NCBI GenBank assembly: GCA_025361665.1
Contig: JANYKF010000182.1
Coordinates: 1 to 5,171 of the forward strand
Reading direction: 5' to 3'
DNA length: 5,171 nucleotides
Source: Clostridiaceae bacterium
GTDB lineage: Bacteria > Bacillota > Clostridia > DSM-8532
Shown: piece after piece, positions 5,042 through 5,171 of the stretch
Position numbering within the stretch: the stretch's first letter is position 1
How the letters are laid out: the number at the start of each line of letters is the position of its first letter
Position numbers and translations under genes: made by a program
Notes under the pieces: generated by a model
Told to the model about the DNA's origin: nothing
Seen by the model: only the letters and a program-made list of their open reading frames with translations
Database searches by the model: none

Positions 5042-5064
5042 AAAAAGTCGATTTTCGACTTTTT
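5042..5064. repeat. Palindrome 1 of the array
   Basis: AAAAAGTCGA, loop TTT, TCGACTTTTT: a perfect 10-bp stem. Its A/T ends make it terminator-like in both directions, but the T-run is part of the stem. Confidence 0.95.
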
Positions 5065-5093
5065 CATGCAAGCTGCATTTTGCAACTTGCATG
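5065..5093. repeat. Palindrome 2 of the array
   Basis: Outer stem CATGCAAG/CTTGCATG (8 bp), one C-A mismatch, inner stem TGCA/TGCA around the loop TTT. This is the only unit with a true mismatch. Confidence 0.93.
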
Positions 5094-5119
5094 CATCCGG
5101 CGGCAAATGCCGCCGGATG
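5094..5119. repeat. Palindrome 3 of the array
   Basis: CATCCGGCGGCA, loop AA, TGCCGCCGGATG: a perfect 12-bp, very GC-rich stem with a 2-base gap. Confidence 0.95.
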
Positions 5120-5120
5120 G

Positions 5121-5142
5121 CACCGAATCACGTGATTTGGTG
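5121..5142. repeat. Palindrome 4 of the array
   Basis: CACCGAATCAC directly followed by GTGATTTGGTG: an 11-bp arm palindrome with no loop, centred on CACGTG, with one G-T pair. Being loopless, it is better suited to a dimeric protein site or cruciform than to a small RNA hairpin. Confidence 0.92.
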
Positions 5143-5171
5143 TGTTGAAGGCACAAAATGTGCCTTCAACA
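5143..5171. repeat. Palindrome 5 of the array
   Basis: TGTTGAAGGCACA, loop AAA, TGTGCCTTCAACA: a perfect 13-bp stem that ends exactly at the last base of the window. It is the longest stem, and its arms could extend beyond the edge only if the array does not abut another unit. Confidence 0.95.

Larger units (their letters stand above)
5042..5171. repeat. Array of five abutting, sequence-unrelated palindromes (continues to window edge)
   Basis: Five inverted repeats follow one another with spacers of 0, 0, 1 and 0 bp: 5042-5064, 5065-5093, 5094-5119, 5121-5142 and 5143-5171. Stem lengths are 10, 8+4, 12, 11 and 13 bp and loops are 0-3 bases of A or T. The stems share no overall sequence, so this is not a tandem repeat of one unit but a repeat of architecture. 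It lies in the region upstream of the GNAT gene and reaches the last base of the window, so it may extend further. No gene or known RNA family is recognised in it. Confidence 0.95.

Noticed and set aside
5042..5171. Integron attC array, retron RNA or simple terminator cluster
   Set aside because: There are no cassettes or conserved attC core sites, no reverse transcriptase in the window, and only the first palindrome has a T-rich end. None of these explains abutting palindromes of differing sequence.

Overview
The window looks like chromosomal DNA of a moderately GC-rich Firmicute (Bacillota), probably an anaerobic gut or gut-like lineage. The grounds are strong GGAGG-type ribosome binding sites, consensus sigma-A promoters, a DUF2089/YvlB-like gene pair, and a pyruvate formate-lyase C-terminal domain. 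I cannot name the genus from sequence alone.

Layout. Positions 1-767 (minus strand) hold a two-gene, 4-bp-overlapping operon: a small DUF485 membrane protein, then the N-terminal 165 residues of an ActP-like cation/acetate (sodium:solute) symporter that runs off the window. Positions 768-1123 are non-coding and carry seven copies of a ~34-bp tandem repeat. The last copy contains the stop codon of the next gene, an alpha/beta-hydrolase (esterase-like, BD-FAE/acetylxylan-esterase type) at 1124-1996 on the minus strand. Its 5' flank carries six copies of a 12-bp repeat. At 2249-2470 (minus) lies an isolated glycyl-radical C-terminus of pyruvate formate-lyase with no visible remainder of the enzyme. 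It is followed by a terminator, a tRNA-Pro(TGG) gene and that tRNA's promoter, all on the minus strand.

Positions 2783-4267 form a complete plus-strand transcription unit: a -35/-10 promoter, a hairpin leader, a DUF2089 zinc-ribbon/HTH protein, an overlapping YvlB/LiaX-like protein with a 15-residue Cys-bearing repeat, and a strong terminator. The last gene (4341-4982, minus) is an AT-richer GNAT acetyltransferase that converges on this terminator. Upstream of it, from 5042 to the window edge at 5171, five palindromes of unrelated sequence are packed end to end with essentially no spacer. This is the least explained structure in the window and my top candidate for something undescribed.

How the parts may work together. 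The ActP/DUF485 pair would import acetate or a similar monocarboxylate. The neighbouring esterase could release acetyl groups from a carbohydrate, but that link is only by adjacency. The DUF2089 and YvlB-like proteins are translationally coupled and share a similar helical-hairpin motif, so they probably act together, perhaps in envelope stress sensing by analogy with YvlB/LiaX.
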